Notes: generated from the sequence alone by a model not told the origin. DNA of 64,000 bases from Lentilactobacillus kribbianus (GCF_013184075.1 NZ_JABEQQ010000002.1:310001-374000), one strand, 5' to 3'. Counted from the stretch's first letter, positions 12,981-23,104 are shown. Translations and numbers: made by a program.

Positions 12981-13277
12981 TTGAAAAATCGTAAAGTACC
13001 AATGCGCAAAGATGTTGTCACTGGTGAAATGGCACCTAAAAAGGAACTAGTCAGAGTTGTTCGTAATAGTGATGGCAGTGTTTCCATTGACGAAACTGGT
13101 AAAAAATCAGGTCGCGGAGCCTACGTTGCAATTAACGTTGACAATGCTAAAAAAGCCAAAACTAACCATATCTTGGATAAAACCTTTTCTGTCGCTATTA
13201 GTGATGAATTCTATGATGAATTAATTGCTTATGTTGATCATTTACAAGCCCGAAAAGAGCTGTTTGAAAATGAATGA
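12981..13277 (+). CDS. ylxR: YlxR-family RNA-binding protein (RnpM)
   Basis: The 98-aa YlxR-family protein has the hallmark KVPMRKDVVTGE near the N-terminus and the GRGAYV motif. In B. subtilis the family member binds RNase P RNA and modulates its activity. The start is TTG 12981 with AGGAGG (12967-12972) 8 nt upstream; an earlier in-frame GTG at 12972 overlaps that site. The end overlaps ylxQ by 8 bases, so translation is probably coupled. Confidence 0.93.
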   Translation: MKNRKVPMRKDVVTGEMAPKKELVRVVRNSDGSVSIDETGKKSGRGAYVAINVDNAKKAKTNHILDKTFSVAISDEFYDELIAYVDHLQARKELFENE

Positions 13278-13587
13278 TAAACAGGCCACTTTAAATTTTT
13301 TAGGATTGGCTAGGCGTGCTCAAAAGATAGTAACTGGTCAAGATATTGTTTTAGCTGCTATTAGAAAAAATCAAGTTAACTTTTTATTTATTGCGTCGGA
13401 TACTGGTGCAAGTACTAAAAAGAAATTTACCGATAAGGCAAATTATTACCATGTACCGATGTTTAGCGGGTACACTAAGGATGAACTTAGCTCAGCAATT
13501 GGACAAAAACGTTCAATTATTGGCGTTGCCGACACTGGAATGGCTAAGAAGATAATCACCCTTATTCATAATCAAAAAGGAGAGTGA
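13270..13587 (+). CDS. ylxQ: YlxQ-family L7Ae-type RNA-binding protein
   Basis: This 105-aa member of the L7Ae/L30e family ([19 protein letters not shown], then [10 protein letters not shown]) probably binds kink-turn RNA. The start is ATG 13270 inside the ylxR end. The open frame extends further upstream, but only through ylxR in another frame. Its place between ylxR and infB is conserved in Firmicutes. Confidence 0.93.
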   Translation: MNDKQATLNFLGLARRAQKIVTGQDIVLAAIRKNQVNFLFIASDTGASTKKKFTDKANYYHVPMFSGYTKDELSSAIGQKRSIIGVADTGMAKKIITLIHNQKGE

Positions 13588-13591
13588 TGAT

Positions 13592-15940
13592 ATGGGGAAA
13601 AAGCGTATCTATGAACTAGCAAAAGAATTGAACGTCTCAAGTAAGCAAATCATTGATGATGCTAACCAAGCCGGATTGGATATTAAAAATCACATGGCTT
13701 CAGTAGATGATCAACAAGAAAAGCAAATCAGAAAAATGTTTGCTAACCAAAGTAAGTCAAAATCAACTAACAATAACGGTCATTCTAATGGTCAAAATCG
13801 TTCCAATAATCAAAACCATTCGAATAATCAAAACCGTTCAAATACTCAAAGTCATTCCAATAACCAAAACCGTTCGAATAACCAAAATCATTCAAGTAAT
13901 CAAAACCGTTCGAACAGCCAAAACCATTCAAATAACCAAAATCGTTCCAATAGTCAAAGTAGTACGAATAACAGTAACCATTCAAGCAGCCAAGCTCATT
14001 CCAATTACCAAGGTCGCAATAATAATAGCGGTGGCCGATTTGGTGGTAGTTTAAATAGAAATAATAATAATCACCATGGTAAAAAATATAATAAGAAACA
14101 AAACAAACGACAAAAGAAGCAAAAAAATCAGCGACTTCGTGAAACTGAACATACCGTGTCTGTAAGAAAAGAACGGCCATTACCAAAGGTATTGGTTTAT
14201 TCTGATGGTATGAATGCCCAAGATTTGGGTAAGATTTTGCATCGTGAACCAGCTGAAATCGTAAAAAAATTATTCATGCTAGGGGTAATGGTTAACCAAA
14301 ACCAGTCACTTGATGCTGATACAATTCAAATTTTAGCTGCGGATTATGGTATCGAGGCCGAAGAAAAAATTGAGGAAAATATTTCTGACATTGATAACTT
14401 ATTTGATGCAGAAATGGCTAATACCACTCACTTGGAAGAACGACCACCAGTAGTTACAATCATGGGACACGTTGATCACGGTAAGACCACCTTACTAGAT
14501 CACTTACGTCACTCTCATATTACCGATGGTGAAGCCGGTGGAATCACTCAAGCTATTGGTGCTTACCAAGTTCGTCATGGTAACGACTTGATTACCTTCT
14601 TAGATACCCCAGGACATGCGGCCTTTACTGAAATGCGGGCTCGTGGTGCTAACGTTACTGATATTACGGTCTTAGTTGTGGCGGCAGATGATGGTGTTAT
14701 GCCACAAACTATTGAAGCCATTAATCATGCCAAGGCTGCTAATACACCAATTATTGTTGCGGTGAATAAGATTGATAAACCAGATTCTAATCCAGCCCAC
14801 GTTACTGAACAATTAAGCGAATATGGCTTGATTCCTGAAGACTGGGGTGGTGACACCATTTTTGTTAATATTTCTGCTAAGTTTGGTAAAAATATTGATG
14901 AATTATTAGACATGATTGTTCTTCAAGCAGAAGTCCTAGAATTAAAGGCTAACCCTGATCAAAAAGCGGTAGGATCAGTTATTGAAGCCCGTTTGGATCA
15001 AGGAAAAGGATCAGTTGCTACATTGCTTGTTCAACAAGGAACGATGCACGTTGGTGACCCAATTGTTGTTGGCCATACTTTTGGTCGTGTTCGAACTATG
15101 ACTAATGAACGTGGTCGTGATTTGAAGAAGGCAACTCCATCAACTCCAGTTGAAATCACTGGTTTAAATGAAGTGCCAGAAGCTGGGGATCGTTTTGTTG
15201 TCTTTGATGACGAAAAGAGTGCTCGTGCCGCTGGTGAAGCTCGTGCTAAAGAAGCCCAAATGGAAGAACGTCGTAAAAATAATCGCGTAACCTTGGATAC
15301 ATTGTTCGATTCCCTTAAAGAGGGTGAAATGAAGTCTGTGGATATTGTTATCAAGGCTGATGTTCAAGGATCAGTTGAAGCTTTGGCAAACAGTCTACAA
15401 AAGATTGATGTAGAGGGTGTTAAGGTTAACATTATCCATACTGGTGTTGGTGCGATTAATGAAAGTGATGTAGCCTTAGCTGCTGCAAGTAATGCAATTA
15501 TCATTGGTTTTAATGTTCGTCCAACTCCTCAAGCTAAATCTCAAGCTGAATCTGAAAGTGTTGATATTCGTCTTCACCAAGTTATTTACAATGCTATTGA
15601 TGAAGTTGAATCAGCAATGAAGGGATTACTTGAACCAACATTTGAAGAAGAAGTTACTGGTGAAGTAGAAGTTCGTGAACTTTATAAAGCTTCTAAAGTT
15701 GGTACCATTGCCGGCGGGATGGTTGTTAGTGGCCACGTTGGTAAGAACAGTAAAGTTCGCTTGATTCGTGATGGTGTGGTTATCTATGATGGTGTTTTAA
15801 ATAGTTTGAAACGATTCAAAGATGACGTTAATGATGTTAAACAAGGCTTTGAACTTGGTTTAACTATCCAAGATTATAATGATATTAAAGTTGGCGATGT
15901 CATCGAAGCATATGTTATGAAAGAAGTTCCAGTAAAATAG
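13592..15940 (+). CDS. infB: Translation initiation factor IF-2
   Basis: IF-2 is the GTPase that brings initiator tRNA to the ribosome. In the 782-aa product an N-terminal IF2N domain ([18 protein letters not shown]) is followed by an unusual Asn/Ser/Gln/His/Arg repeat linker (about residues 55-160) and a basic stretch. A second IF2N region comes next, then the G domain from about residue 285 ([29 protein letters not shown]) and the C-terminal domains. It starts 5 bases after ylxQ, with its ribosome binding site in the ylxQ end. Confidence 0.98.
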   Translation: MGKKRIYELAKELNVSSKQIIDDANQAGLDIKNHMASVDDQQEKQIRKMFANQSKSKSTNNNGHSNGQNRSNNQNHSNNQNRSNTQSHSNNQNRSNNQNHSSNQNRSNSQNHSNNQNRSNSQSSTNNSNHSSSQAHSNYQGRNNNSGGRFGGSLNRNNNNHHGKKYNKKQNKRQKKQKNQRLRETEHTVSVRKERPLPKVLVYSDGMNAQDLGKILHREPAEIVKKLFMLGVMVNQNQSLDADTIQILAADYGIEAEEKIEENISDIDNLFDAEMANTTHLEERPPVVTIMGHVDHGKTTLLDHLRHSHITDGEAGGITQAIGAYQVRHGNDLITFLDTPGHAAFTEMRARGANVTDITVLVVAADDGVMPQTIEAINHAKAANTPIIVAVNKIDKPDSNPAHVTEQLSEYGLIPEDWGGDTIFVNISAKFGKNIDELLDMIVLQAEVLELKANPDQKAVGSVIEARLDQGKGSVATLLVQQGTMHVGDPIVVGHTFGRVRTMTNERGRDLKKATPSTPVEITGLNEVPEAGDRFVVFDDEKSARAAGEARAKEAQMEERRKNNRVTLDTLFDSLKEGEMKSVDIVIKADVQGSVEALANSLQKIDVEGVKVNIIHTGVGAINESDVALAAASNAIIIGFNVRPTPQAKSQAESESVDIRLHQVIYNAIDEVESAMKGLLEPTFEEEVTGEVEVRELYKASKVGTIAGGMVVSGHVGKNSKVRLIRDGVVIYDGVLNSLKRFKDDVNDVKQGFELGLTIQDYNDIKVGDVIEAYVMKEVPVK
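13781..14010 (+). repeat. 18-bp tandem repeat inside infB
   Basis: About 13 imperfect 18-bp units encode the hexapeptide N-R/H-S-N-N-Q. R and H largely alternate, giving a 36-bp higher-order period. Differences between units are mostly third-base changes plus N/S swaps, so the peptide pattern is kept. Because the unit length is divisible by three, all six frames stay open for some distance, creating false overlapping reading frames. Confidence 0.9.
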
Positions 15941-15950
15941 GAGTGATTTT

Positions 15951-16301
15951 ATGGCCCAATATCGAGTAGGAAGACTAGAACAAGAAATTCAAAAAGAAGT
16001 CAACGATATCTTATTAAAACGAGTTCGTGATCCACGAGTTCAAGGAATTACAGTTACTGGTGTTGAAGTCACTGGTGACTTACAACAAGCAACTATTTAT
16101 TACAGTATCTTATCTGATAAAGCTAGCGACGGTGAAAAAACAGCCGCTGGTTTGGAAAAAGCCACTGGCTTAATCAGAAAGGAATTGGGTTCACGTTTAA
16201 GTATTTATAAAACTCCTGAACTTAAATTTCAACGAGATGATTCAGTTAAATACGGTGATAATATCGATCGATTATTAAACGAATTGAACTCTAAACAGTA
16301 G
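15951..16301 (+). CDS. rbfA: Ribosome-binding factor A
   Basis: RbfA is a 30S maturation factor that acts on the 5' end of 16S rRNA. The 116-aa length is typical. It has the family N-terminus YRVGRLEQEIQKEVNDIL, the KRVRDPRVQGITVTGVEVT block and the C-terminal RDDSVKYGDNIDRLL. It lies directly after infB and before a strong terminator, so it ends the nusA operon. truB is separately promoted. Confidence 0.97.
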   Translation: MAQYRVGRLEQEIQKEVNDILLKRVRDPRVQGITVTGVEVTGDLQQATIYYSILSDKASDGEKTAAGLEKATGLIRKELGSRLSIYKTPELKFQRDDSVKYGDNIDRLLNELNSKQ

Positions 16302-16303
16302 CT

Positions 16304-16339
16304 AAAAAGCCCCCTATAATAATATTAGGGGGCTTTTTT
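16304..16339 (+). terminator. Intrinsic terminator ending the nusA-rbfA operon
   Basis: The G/C-rich stem AGCCCCCTA / TAGGGGGCT is flanked by A5 and T6. Confidence 0.95.
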
Positions 16340-16340
16340 G

Positions 16341-16349
16341 TGCTATAAT
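16341..16349 (+). promoter_or_regulatory. Promoter of truB-ribF
   Basis: A perfect extended -10, TGC-TATAAT, follows the rbfA terminator with no good -35. It lies 33 bp before the truB start. Confidence 0.65.
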
Positions 16350-16382
16350 TTATTTCATGAAAACGGATTGGAGTAACAATAA

Positions 16383-17297
16383 ATGAATGGTGTAATTGCG
16401 TTATTTAAAGAACGAGGCATGACCAGTTTTGATTGTATAAGTGCGTTGAGAAAAATTCTGCATACCAAAAAAATTGGCCATACGGGAACTTTAGATCCAG
16501 ATGTTGATGGAGTTTTACCAATTTGTGTGGGAGAGGCTACTAAAATTAGTGAAATTGTAATGAACTCTGGTAAAACTTATCAGGGTTCTATTACCCTAGG
16601 TTTAGCTACCGATACGGAGGATATTACTGGCAATATAATTGAAACTTTGCCGATCACAAAACCATTTTCAGATGCGGATATTAATGCTATTTTGTTAAAA
16701 CTAACTGGTGAAATTCAACAAATTCCACCAATGTACTCGGCGGTTAAAATTAATGGCCGCAAACTTTATGAATATGCCAGGGAAGGAATCGAGGTTAAAC
16801 GATCATCTAGAACCATCAAAATTGATTCGTTTACCCAGATTCGTCCTACAGAATATGATGCTGAAAAACAACAGCAAACAATATATTTTGAAGTAAGTTG
16901 CTCCAAAGGTACTTATGTAAGAACGTTAGCTTCTGATTTTGGCAAGTTGATTGGTGTTCCAGCCGTAATGAGTCGCTTAACCAGAATTAAAAGTGGTGGT
17001 TTTACAATCAATGAAACCAATACGTTAGCAGAAGTACAAGCAGCAATGAATGAAGAGCGTTTAACGGAGGTATTAAAACCACTGAACGAGGCTTTAAGTG
17101 CCTTTCCAGCAATGATACTTGACGAAGATCGTTATCAACGAGTAAAAAATGGTGGTTTCATTACGCCGCTGGAATCAATGTCAACCAATAATAAAATTGT
17201 TCGAATAATTTATCATGATGAATTATTAGCTCTATATCAGTTCGATCGAAGCAAGCAACTTTATCGACCATATAAAATGTTTATTCATAACAATTAG
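16383..17297 (+). CDS. truB: tRNA pseudouridine(55) synthase
   Basis: TruB makes pseudouridine 55 in the T-loop of tRNAs. The 304-aa protein has the catalytic-Asp motif GTLDPDVDGVLPIC near residue 40, the PPMYSAVKINGRKLYEYAR motif, and SCSKGTYVRTLASDFG near residue 175. TTGGAG lies upstream of ATG. ribF follows after 12 bases, the common truB-ribF pair. Confidence 0.97.
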   Translation: MNGVIALFKERGMTSFDCISALRKILHTKKIGHTGTLDPDVDGVLPICVGEATKISEIVMNSGKTYQGSITLGLATDTEDITGNIIETLPITKPFSDADINAILLKLTGEIQQIPPMYSAVKINGRKLYEYAREGIEVKRSSRTIKIDSFTQIRPTEYDAEKQQQTIYFEVSCSKGTYVRTLASDFGKLIGVPAVMSRLTRIKSGGFTINETNTLAEVQAAMNEERLTEVLKPLNEALSAFPAMILDEDRYQRVKNGGFITPLESMSTNNKIVRIIYHDELLALYQFDRSKQLYRPYKMFIHNN

Positions 17298-17309
17298 AGG
17301 TCTAAGTCA

Positions 17310-18251
17310 ATGGAAATTATTGAAATACACCACCCAATTAATAATCAAACTAAATTTGCAGATCCAATCGTTTTAGCGATGGGTTTTTTTGATGGCGTTC
17401 ATTTGGGACACCAAAAAGTCATTAAGGCTGCGGTAAATAAGGCTAAAGAACGAGGCATTAAATCAGCTGTTTTGACGTATGATCATCATCCTCAAATGGT
17501 TTATGGAGCTTTATCTCCACATGATCGTCGGTATTTAACGTTACCAAATGAAAAAATGAAATTAATTGAACAATTAGGAATCGATAAGGTTTTTTTAATA
17601 AATTATAGTTATGCCTTTCAAGATCAAACTCCGCAAGAATTTGTAGACAACTATATAGTGAGATTTAACGCTGAAGAAGTGGTGGCCGGCTTTGACCATA
17701 CATACGGTGCTGGTAAAGAAGCTACTATGGAACAACTTTCGAAGTACGCTAACGGACGTTTTCAAATTTCTATTATTCCACCGCTAGAATTAAGAGAGCA
17801 AAAAGTAAGCTCAACTAGTGTTAAAGAAAAGTTGGATGTAGGAGATGTTAAAACAGTGCAACAATTGCTGGGACGACCATTTTCAATAAATGGTCCGATA
17901 GTCCATGGCGAACAGGTTGGTAGAACCATTGGGTTTCCCACGATTAATGTTGCGGTTGATCCACTAAAATGGTTGCCGGGTATTGGTATTTATGTAACCA
18001 AGGTGAAAATAGGTGACAATTATTATCAAGGAATGGCGTCAATTGGTAAAAACGTTACTTTTTACGATGATCATCCGGTTACAATTGAAATTAATTTATT
18101 GGATTTTAACCAAAATGTTTACGGTGAAAATGTCACAATTTATTGGTTAGATTGGCTACGAGGAGAAGTGAAATTTGCTGATGTTGATAAATTAATTAAT
18201 CAATTAAAACTGGATGAAACGGCTACTCGAAGGTTTTTTGCTAATAATTAG
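17310..18251 (+). CDS. ribF: Bifunctional riboflavin kinase / FAD synthetase
   Basis: RibF converts riboflavin to FMN and FAD. In the 313-aa product the N-terminal nucleotidyltransferase domain has GFFDGVHLGHQ near residue 27 and the SSTSVKEKL segment near residue 170. The C-terminal flavokinase domain has GRTIGFPTIN near residue 208 and ends with EVKFADVDKLINQLK. Its stop codon lies inside the first, degenerate CIRCE-like repeat of the hrcA promoter. Confidence 0.97.
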   Translation: MEIIEIHHPINNQTKFADPIVLAMGFFDGVHLGHQKVIKAAVNKAKERGIKSAVLTYDHHPQMVYGALSPHDRRYLTLPNEKMKLIEQLGIDKVFLINYSYAFQDQTPQEFVDNYIVRFNAEEVVAGFDHTYGAGKEATMEQLSKYANGRFQISIIPPLELREQKVSSTSVKEKLDVGDVKTVQQLLGRPFSINGPIVHGEQVGRTIGFPTINVAVDPLKWLPGIGIYVTKVKIGDNYYQGMASIGKNVTFYDDHPVTIEINLLDFNQNVYGENVTIYWLDWLRGEVKFADVDKLINQLKLDETATRRFFANN

Positions 18252-18274
18252 CACTCAATTAAATTAATTGCTAA
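18248..18274 (+). promoter_or_regulatory. Degenerate CIRCE-like repeat upstream of the hrcA promoter
   Basis: TTAGCACTC (18248-18256), a 9-nt spacer, then AATTGCTAA (18266-18274). The left arm is perfect and the right arm matches 6-7 of 9 positions of GAGTGCTAA. The spacer is exactly right, so this is probably a second HrcA site upstream of the promoter. Confidence 0.7.
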
Positions 18275-18292
18275 AAAATAGGCGGTTTATTC

Positions 18293-18321
18293 TTGACTAA
18301 TATCTATGGGTTTGGTAAATT
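18293..18321 (+). promoter_or_regulatory. Promoter of hrcA-grpE-dnaK
   Basis: TTGACT (18293-18298), a 17-bp spacer and TAAATT (18316-18321) with an upstream TGG. It is flanked on both sides by CIRCE-type repeats. Confidence 0.75.
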
Positions 18322-18332
18322 ATAAATGTGCC

Positions 18333-18359
18333 TTAGCACTTAGAGATAACGAGTGCTAA
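18333..18359 (+). promoter_or_regulatory. CIRCE operator (HrcA binding site)
   Basis: TTAGCACTT (18333-18341), a 9-nt spacer and GAGTGCTAA (18351-18359) match the CIRCE consensus apart from one base. It lies at the expected transcription start, 15 bp before the hrcA ATG. HrcA bound here would repress its own operon. Confidence 0.96.
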
Positions 18360-18373
18360 AAAGAGGTGATAAG

Positions 18374-19408
18374 ATGTTAACAGATAGACAAAAGGCAATT
18401 CTATCAATTATCGTCCGTGATTATACCAATACTGGTTTGCCAGTTGGTTCAAAGGCTTTGGCTGATGAATTGATGACTCATGTTAGTTCGGCAACTGTCC
18501 GTAATGAAATGGCGGCATTAGAGGAACATGGTCTAATTAATAAGACTCATTTTTCTTCTGGTCGGGTACCTTCAATGGAAGGATATCGTTACTATGTTGA
18601 CAATCTCATCGAACCCAGTCCTCTTGAAGATAATGCGGAAGATATGATCAAAAATTCATTTCAGGGTAATTTCAATCGTATTGATGAAATTATTCAAGAA
18701 TCCGCCAGAGTATTATCAGATTTGACTAATTACACGGCACTAACGTTTAATCCGGAACAAACAAAAGCATCTACCTTAGGTGGTTTTAGACTGGTCAAAC
18801 TGGATGAGCGACAGGTAATGGCAATTTTAATTACAGAAAATGGTCATGTTGAAAATCAAGTTTTTCCGTTAGGCAATGTCACTAGTGAACAACTAGAAAC
18901 ATTGGTACGAATCATAAATGATCAATTGATTGGTAAACCGCTAACTGAAGTATCCCACAAATTACAGTATGATTTGCCAGGATTATTAGCAAAGTATATT
19001 GCTAAACCAGATGCTTTTCTAGCGACGTTTGGTCAGATGTTAACTGATATTAATAAGGATCGGGTTCATGTTGATGGCAAGTTAAATTTATTAAAGTTTG
19101 CTGAACGTCAAGATATTGATTATTTAAAACCGCTTTACAGTTTTCTTGATGCTGGTGATGGTGTTGCACAAATTGTCAAACCAAAGCCAGATTCTGTACA
19201 GGTCATGATTGGAACAGAATTACGCAATGATTTATTAAAAGATTATAGTGTAATCACTGGAACTTATGATTTAAAGGAATACGGTCATGGAATGATTGCA
19301 GTTTTAGGACCAACACGGATGCCTTATTCTAAGGTAATTGGTATTGTTGGTGCTTTAAGAACCGAATTAGCAAATAAATTACTGGGATATTATGAAAACG
19401 GTAATTAA
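18374..19408 (+). CDS. hrcA: Heat-inducible transcription repressor HrcA
   Basis: HrcA represses class I heat-shock genes through CIRCE. The 344-aa protein begins with a winged-helix DNA-binding region (LTDRQKAILSIIVRDY, PVGSKAL, SSATVRNEMAALEEHGLI) and ends with a GAF-like domain and GPTRMPYSKVIGIV. I chose ATG 18374 because AGAGGTGAT precedes it at normal spacing; the in-frame ATG at 18353 lies within the CIRCE arm. It is the first gene of the hrcA-grpE-dnaK unit. Confidence 0.97.
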   Translation: MLTDRQKAILSIIVRDYTNTGLPVGSKALADELMTHVSSATVRNEMAALEEHGLINKTHFSSGRVPSMEGYRYYVDNLIEPSPLEDNAEDMIKNSFQGNFNRIDEIIQESARVLSDLTNYTALTFNPEQTKASTLGGFRLVKLDERQVMAILITENGHVENQVFPLGNVTSEQLETLVRIINDQLIGKPLTEVSHKLQYDLPGLLAKYIAKPDAFLATFGQMLTDINKDRVHVDGKLNLLKFAERQDIDYLKPLYSFLDAGDGVAQIVKPKPDSVQVMIGTELRNDLLKDYSVITGTYDLKEYGHGMIAVLGPTRMPYSKVIGIVGALRTELANKLLGYYENGN

Positions 19409-19428
19409 TAATATGGGGAGGCGATGGT

Positions 19429-19989
19429 TTGGCTGACCAAGTCGATAACACAGAAGATTTAGATAATAAACAAGATGATACTACTAAACAAGACACTTCA
19501 TCTGATGAAGCAGTGACTGACAATCAAAGTGACAATGACGATCAAGTGACTGAATTAACAACTAAGTTAGATGAAATGGAAAATAAGTATCTTCGGGCAG
19601 AAGCTGAAATCAAAAATATGCAAGCTCACGCCAAAAAAGAACAAGCAGATTTGATTAAATATGGGGCTCAACAACTTGCTCACGATATTTTACCGGTAAT
19701 TGATAATTTAGATCGAGCATTACAAGTTGAAGTGGATGATGAAAGTGGCGAACAACTGAAAAAAGGTGTTGCTATGGTTAACGATCATCTACTAAAGGCT
19801 TTAAAAGATAATGGTGTTGAAATGATTGAGGTTGTTGATAAACCATTTGACCCTCATTTTAGTCAAGCTATTCAAACTGTTCCAGCCGATGACGATCATC
19901 CTGCTGACACAGTTGTATCAGTGCTTCAATCTGGTTATAAATTAAAAGATCGCGTGTTACGTCCAGCAATGGTCGTTGTCGCTCAATAA
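19429..19989 (+). CDS. grpE: GrpE, nucleotide exchange factor for DnaK
   Basis: The 186-aa protein has a long acidic, disordered N-terminus of about 45 residues, a coiled coil (MENKYLRAEAEIKNMQAHAKKEQ) and the C-terminal beta domain with DPHFSQAIQTV and LRPAMVVVAQ. The start is TTG with GGGGAGG 7 nt upstream; the ATG at 19424 is in another frame. It is cotranscribed with hrcA and dnaK. Confidence 0.97.
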   Translation: MADQVDNTEDLDNKQDDTTKQDTSSDEAVTDNQSDNDDQVTELTTKLDEMENKYLRAEAEIKNMQAHAKKEQADLIKYGAQQLAHDILPVIDNLDRALQVEVDDESGEQLKKGVAMVNDHLLKALKDNGVEMIEVVDKPFDPHFSQAIQTVPADDDHPADTVVSVLQSGYKLKDRVLRPAMVVVAQ

Positions 19990-20011
19990 AAAAGAGGAAG
20001 AGGTCTATTAA

Positions 20012-21850
20012 ATGGCAAGTAATAAAATTATTGGTATTGATTTAGGTACTACAAACTCAGCAGTTGCCGTATTGGAAGGTAACGAACCTAAAATTATTCC
20101 TAATCCAGAAGGATCAAGAACTACTCCTTCAGTAGTTGCTTTTAAAGATGGTCAACCACAAGTTGGTGAAGTGGCTAAGCGCCAAGAAATCACTAATCCT
20201 AACACCGTTGTTTCCATTAAGAGTCACATGGGTGAAGAAGGTTATACTGTTGATGTTGATGGTAAAAAATACACACCACAACAAATTTCAGCAATGATTT
20301 TACAATATATTAAGGGCTTTGCTGAAGATTACTTGGGTGACACTGTTGAAAAGGCAGTTATTACTGTTCCAGCTTACTTTAACGATGCACAACGTCAAGC
20401 TACTAAAGACGCAGGTAAAATTGCTGGCTTAAAAGTGGAACGAATCATCAACGAACCTACAGCGGCTGCTTTAGCTTATGGTTTGGATAAACAAGATAAA
20501 GATGAAAAAGTCTTGGTTTACGATCTTGGTGGTGGTACTTTTGATGTTTCTGTTCTTGAATTAGGTGACGGTGTTTTCCAAGTACTTTCAACTAATGGTG
20601 ATACCCACCTTGGTGGTGATGACTTTGATAAACGCATCATGGATTGGTTGATTGAAAACTTTAAGGCCGAAAATGGTGTTGATTTATCTCAAGATAAGAT
20701 GGCATTGCAACGACTAAAAGATGCTGCTGAAAAAGCTAAAAAGGATTTGTCTGGCGTAACTGAAACTGAAATTAGCTTACCATTTATTTCTGCCGGTGCT
20801 AATGGTCCTTTACATTTACAAACTACTTTAACTAGAGCTAAGTTCAATGAGTTAACTTCTGATTTGGTAGAAAAGACTAAGGTATCCTTTGACAATGCCT
20901 TAAAAGATGCGGGACTTTCAACATCTGATATTGATCAAGTAATCTTAAATGGTGGTTCTACTCGTATTCCTGCTGTGCAAGAAGCTGTAAAATCATGGAC
21001 TGGTAAAGAATCTAACCGTTCTATTAACCCTGACGAAGCTGTTGCTTTAGGAGCTGCTGTTCAAGGTGGTGTTATCACTGGTGATGTTAAAGACGTTGTA
21101 TTACTTGACGTTACTCCATTATCATTAGGTATTGAAACTATGGGTGGTGTGTTCACTAAGTTAATTGACAGAAACACAACTATTCCAACTAGCAAGTCTC
21201 AAGTATTTTCAACTGCAGCTGATAATCAACCAGCCGTTGATATCCATGTTCTTCAAGGTGAACGTCCAATGGCTGCTGATGATAAAACTTTAGGTCAATT
21301 CCAATTAACTGATATTCCAGCTGCACCACGTGGAATTCCTCAAATCGAAGTTACTTTTGATATTGATAAGAACGGAATCGTTAACGTTTCTGCTAAAGAT
21401 AAGGGAACTGGTAAAGAACAAAAAATTACCATTCAAGATTCTTCAGGATTAGATGATGCTGAAATTGATCGTATGATGAAAGAAGCTCAAGAAAACGAAG
21501 AAGCAGATAAGAAACGTAAAGAAACTGCGGATTTGAATAACGAAGTTGATCAGTTGATTTTCCAAACTGATAAGACCTTAGATGAAGTTAAGGGCAAAGT
21601 TTCTGATGATGAAATCAAGAAGGCTAATGATGCCAAGGATGCATTAAAGAAGGCTCGTGAAGATAACAACGTTGATGAAATGAAGACTAAGAAGGATGAA
21701 TTGAGCAAGATTGTTCAAGACTTAGCCGTTAAACTTTACCAACAATCTGAAGATGCCAAAAAAGATAGTGCTTCAACCGACGATAAAGCCAGTGATGACA
21801 ATACCGTTGATGGTGATTTCAGTGAAGTAAATGATGATGACAAGAAGTAA
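20012..21850 (+). CDS. dnaK: Molecular chaperone DnaK (Hsp70)
   Basis: The 612-aa Hsp70 has its ATPase domain ([33 protein letters not shown]) followed by the substrate-binding domain and lid. The C-terminal tail is acidic and Asp/Ser-rich. It lacks the roughly 24-residue insert in the first ATPase quadrant that Gram-negative DnaK carries, as usual in Firmicutes. A terminator and a new promoter separate it from dnaJ. Confidence 0.99.
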   Translation: MASNKIIGIDLGTTNSAVAVLEGNEPKIIPNPEGSRTTPSVVAFKDGQPQVGEVAKRQEITNPNTVVSIKSHMGEEGYTVDVDGKKYTPQQISAMILQYIKGFAEDYLGDTVEKAVITVPAYFNDAQRQATKDAGKIAGLKVERIINEPTAAALAYGLDKQDKDEKVLVYDLGGGTFDVSVLELGDGVFQVLSTNGDTHLGGDDFDKRIMDWLIENFKAENGVDLSQDKMALQRLKDAAEKAKKDLSGVTETEISLPFISAGANGPLHLQTTLTRAKFNELTSDLVEKTKVSFDNALKDAGLSTSDIDQVILNGGSTRIPAVQEAVKSWTGKESNRSINPDEAVALGAAVQGGVITGDVKDVVLLDVTPLSLGIETMGGVFTKLIDRNTTIPTSKSQVFSTAADNQPAVDIHVLQGERPMAADDKTLGQFQLTDIPAAPRGIPQIEVTFDIDKNGIVNVSAKDKGTGKEQKITIQDSSGLDDAEIDRMMKEAQENEEADKKRKETADLNNEVDQLIFQTDKTLDEVKGKVSDDEIKKANDAKDALKKAREDNNVDEMKTKKDELSKIVQDLAVKLYQQSEDAKKDSASTDDKASDDNTVDGDFSEVNDDDKK

Positions 21851-21871
21851 TCATTAAATAATTATTGATGA

Positions 21872-21903
21872 AGAGCCAAGGCCATTGAGCTTTGGCTTTT
21901 TAT
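21872..21903 (+). terminator. Intrinsic terminator after dnaK
   Basis: AGCCAA and TTGGCT form the base of a hairpin followed by TTTTTAT. The upper stem is imperfect, so some read-through into dnaJ is likely. Confidence 0.7.
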
Positions 21904-21919
21904 CTAAATGTGCTATTCT
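21892..21919 (+). promoter_or_regulatory. Promoter of dnaJ
   Basis: TTGGCT (21892-21897), a 16-bp spacer and extended -10 TGC-TATTCT (to 21919). The -35 overlaps the 3' arm of the dnaK terminator. No CIRCE or CtsR box is visible here. Confidence 0.6.
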
Positions 21920-21963
21920 AGCATAGGTAAATTTGTGATTATTTATATAGATAGGAGTTACGC

Positions 21964-23100
21964 ATGGCAAATAAGGATTATTATGAAATTCTGGGCGTCT
22001 CCAAAGATGCTAGTGATGCTGAAATTAAAAAAGCTTATCGAAAACTTTCCAAGAAGTATCACCCAGATATAAATAAAGCTCCAGATGCGGAAGCGAAGTT
22101 TAAAGAAATCACTGAAGCATACGAAATATTAGGAGATCCCCAAAAACGTTCTAATTATGACCAATACGGTTCCGCTGAAGGTCCTCAAGGATTTGGTGGA
22201 TTCGGTGGCGGTTCTAGTGCTGGTGGTTTTGGTGGTGCTGGCGGTGGCTTTGGCTTTGATGACATTTTTAGTTCATTTTTTGGTGGCGGTCAACAACAGT
22301 CTGATCCAACTGCTCCCCGACGCGGTCGTGATTTACAATATCAAATGACTTTGCAATTTGAAGAAGCTATTTTTGGTAAAAAGACTCGAATTAAGTACAA
22401 TCGTGAGGCTGAATGTAAAACTTGTGATGGTTCTGGGGCTAAACCAGGAACTTCACCAGTAACTTGTTCTAATTGTGGGGGAAATGGTTTTGTAACGGTT
22501 GAAACTAATACACCATTGGGACGGATGCAGAGCCGACAAGAATGTCCAGTTTGTCATGGTACCGGTAAAGAAATTAAAGAAAAATGCCCAACTTGTGGTG
22601 GCCGTGGCAAAGTAGACGAAAGACATGAAGTTGAAGTGACTGTTCCTGCAGGAATTGAAGACGGTCAACAAATGCGTCTTCAAGGCCAAGGTGAAGCTGG
22701 TGATAATGGTGGCCCGTATGGTGATTTATACGTTGTCTTCGAAGTTCGAGGCAGCAAAGATTTTCAACGTGATGGTGCTACTATTTACTTTAAGCAACCC
22801 ATTAGTTTTGCTACCGCTGCCTTAGGTGGTCATGTTCAAGTTAAAACAGTTCATGGTGATGTAGATTTGAATATTCCTGCTGGAACACAGACAGGGACTA
22901 CTTTCAAACTAAAGGGCAAGGGAGCACCTAAGCTCCGTGGTAATGGTAATGGTGATGAAAGAGTCACGGTTACGGTTCAAACACCTAAATCGCTTAATAA
23001 AGCCCAAAAAGAAGCATTAACCGAATTTGCTAAGGCAAGTGGGGAAACTACTGGCAATGGTAAGGGCGGTAACTTCTTTGATAAATTGAAAAAAAGATAA
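21964..23100 (+). CDS. dnaJ: Chaperone protein DnaJ
   Basis: DnaJ is the co-chaperone that stimulates the DnaK ATPase. In the 378-aa product the J domain (residues 1-70) contains the HPD motif in KYHPDINK. A Gly/Phe-rich region (residues 75-115) comes next, followed by four CxxCxGxG zinc repeats ([32 protein letters not shown]; residues 145-215) and the C-terminal substrate domains. It is a type I DnaJ of normal length with its own promoter. Confidence 0.98.
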   Translation: MANKDYYEILGVSKDASDAEIKKAYRKLSKKYHPDINKAPDAEAKFKEITEAYEILGDPQKRSNYDQYGSAEGPQGFGGFGGGSSAGGFGGAGGGFGFDDIFSSFFGGGQQQSDPTAPRRGRDLQYQMTLQFEEAIFGKKTRIKYNREAECKTCDGSGAKPGTSPVTCSNCGGNGFVTVETNTPLGRMQSRQECPVCHGTGKEIKEKCPTCGGRGKVDERHEVEVTVPAGIEDGQQMRLQGQGEAGDNGGPYGDLYVVFEVRGSKDFQRDGATIYFKQPISFATAALGGHVQVKTVHGDVDLNIPAGTQTGTTFKLKGKGAPKLRGNGNGDERVTVTVQTPKSLNKAQKEALTEFAKASGETTGNGKGGNFFDKLKKR

Positions 23101-23104
23101 AAAT

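Noticed and set aside
13781-14010. Possible CRISPR-like array
   Set aside because: The repeats are contiguous 18-bp units without unique spacers, lie inside the infB frame and encode a regular hexapeptide.
13785-14186. A 133-aa minus-strand frame rich in Tyr, Asn, Phe and Gly, and a + strand frame at 13707-14054, over infB
   Set aside because: Both are shadows of the 18-bp repeat inside infB: a unit divisible by three keeps every frame open. Neither has a ribosome binding site.
15031-15354. 107-aa minus-strand frame inside infB
   Set aside because: Shadow of the conserved IF-2 C-terminal domains; Ser/Arg-rich as expected for an antisense reading.
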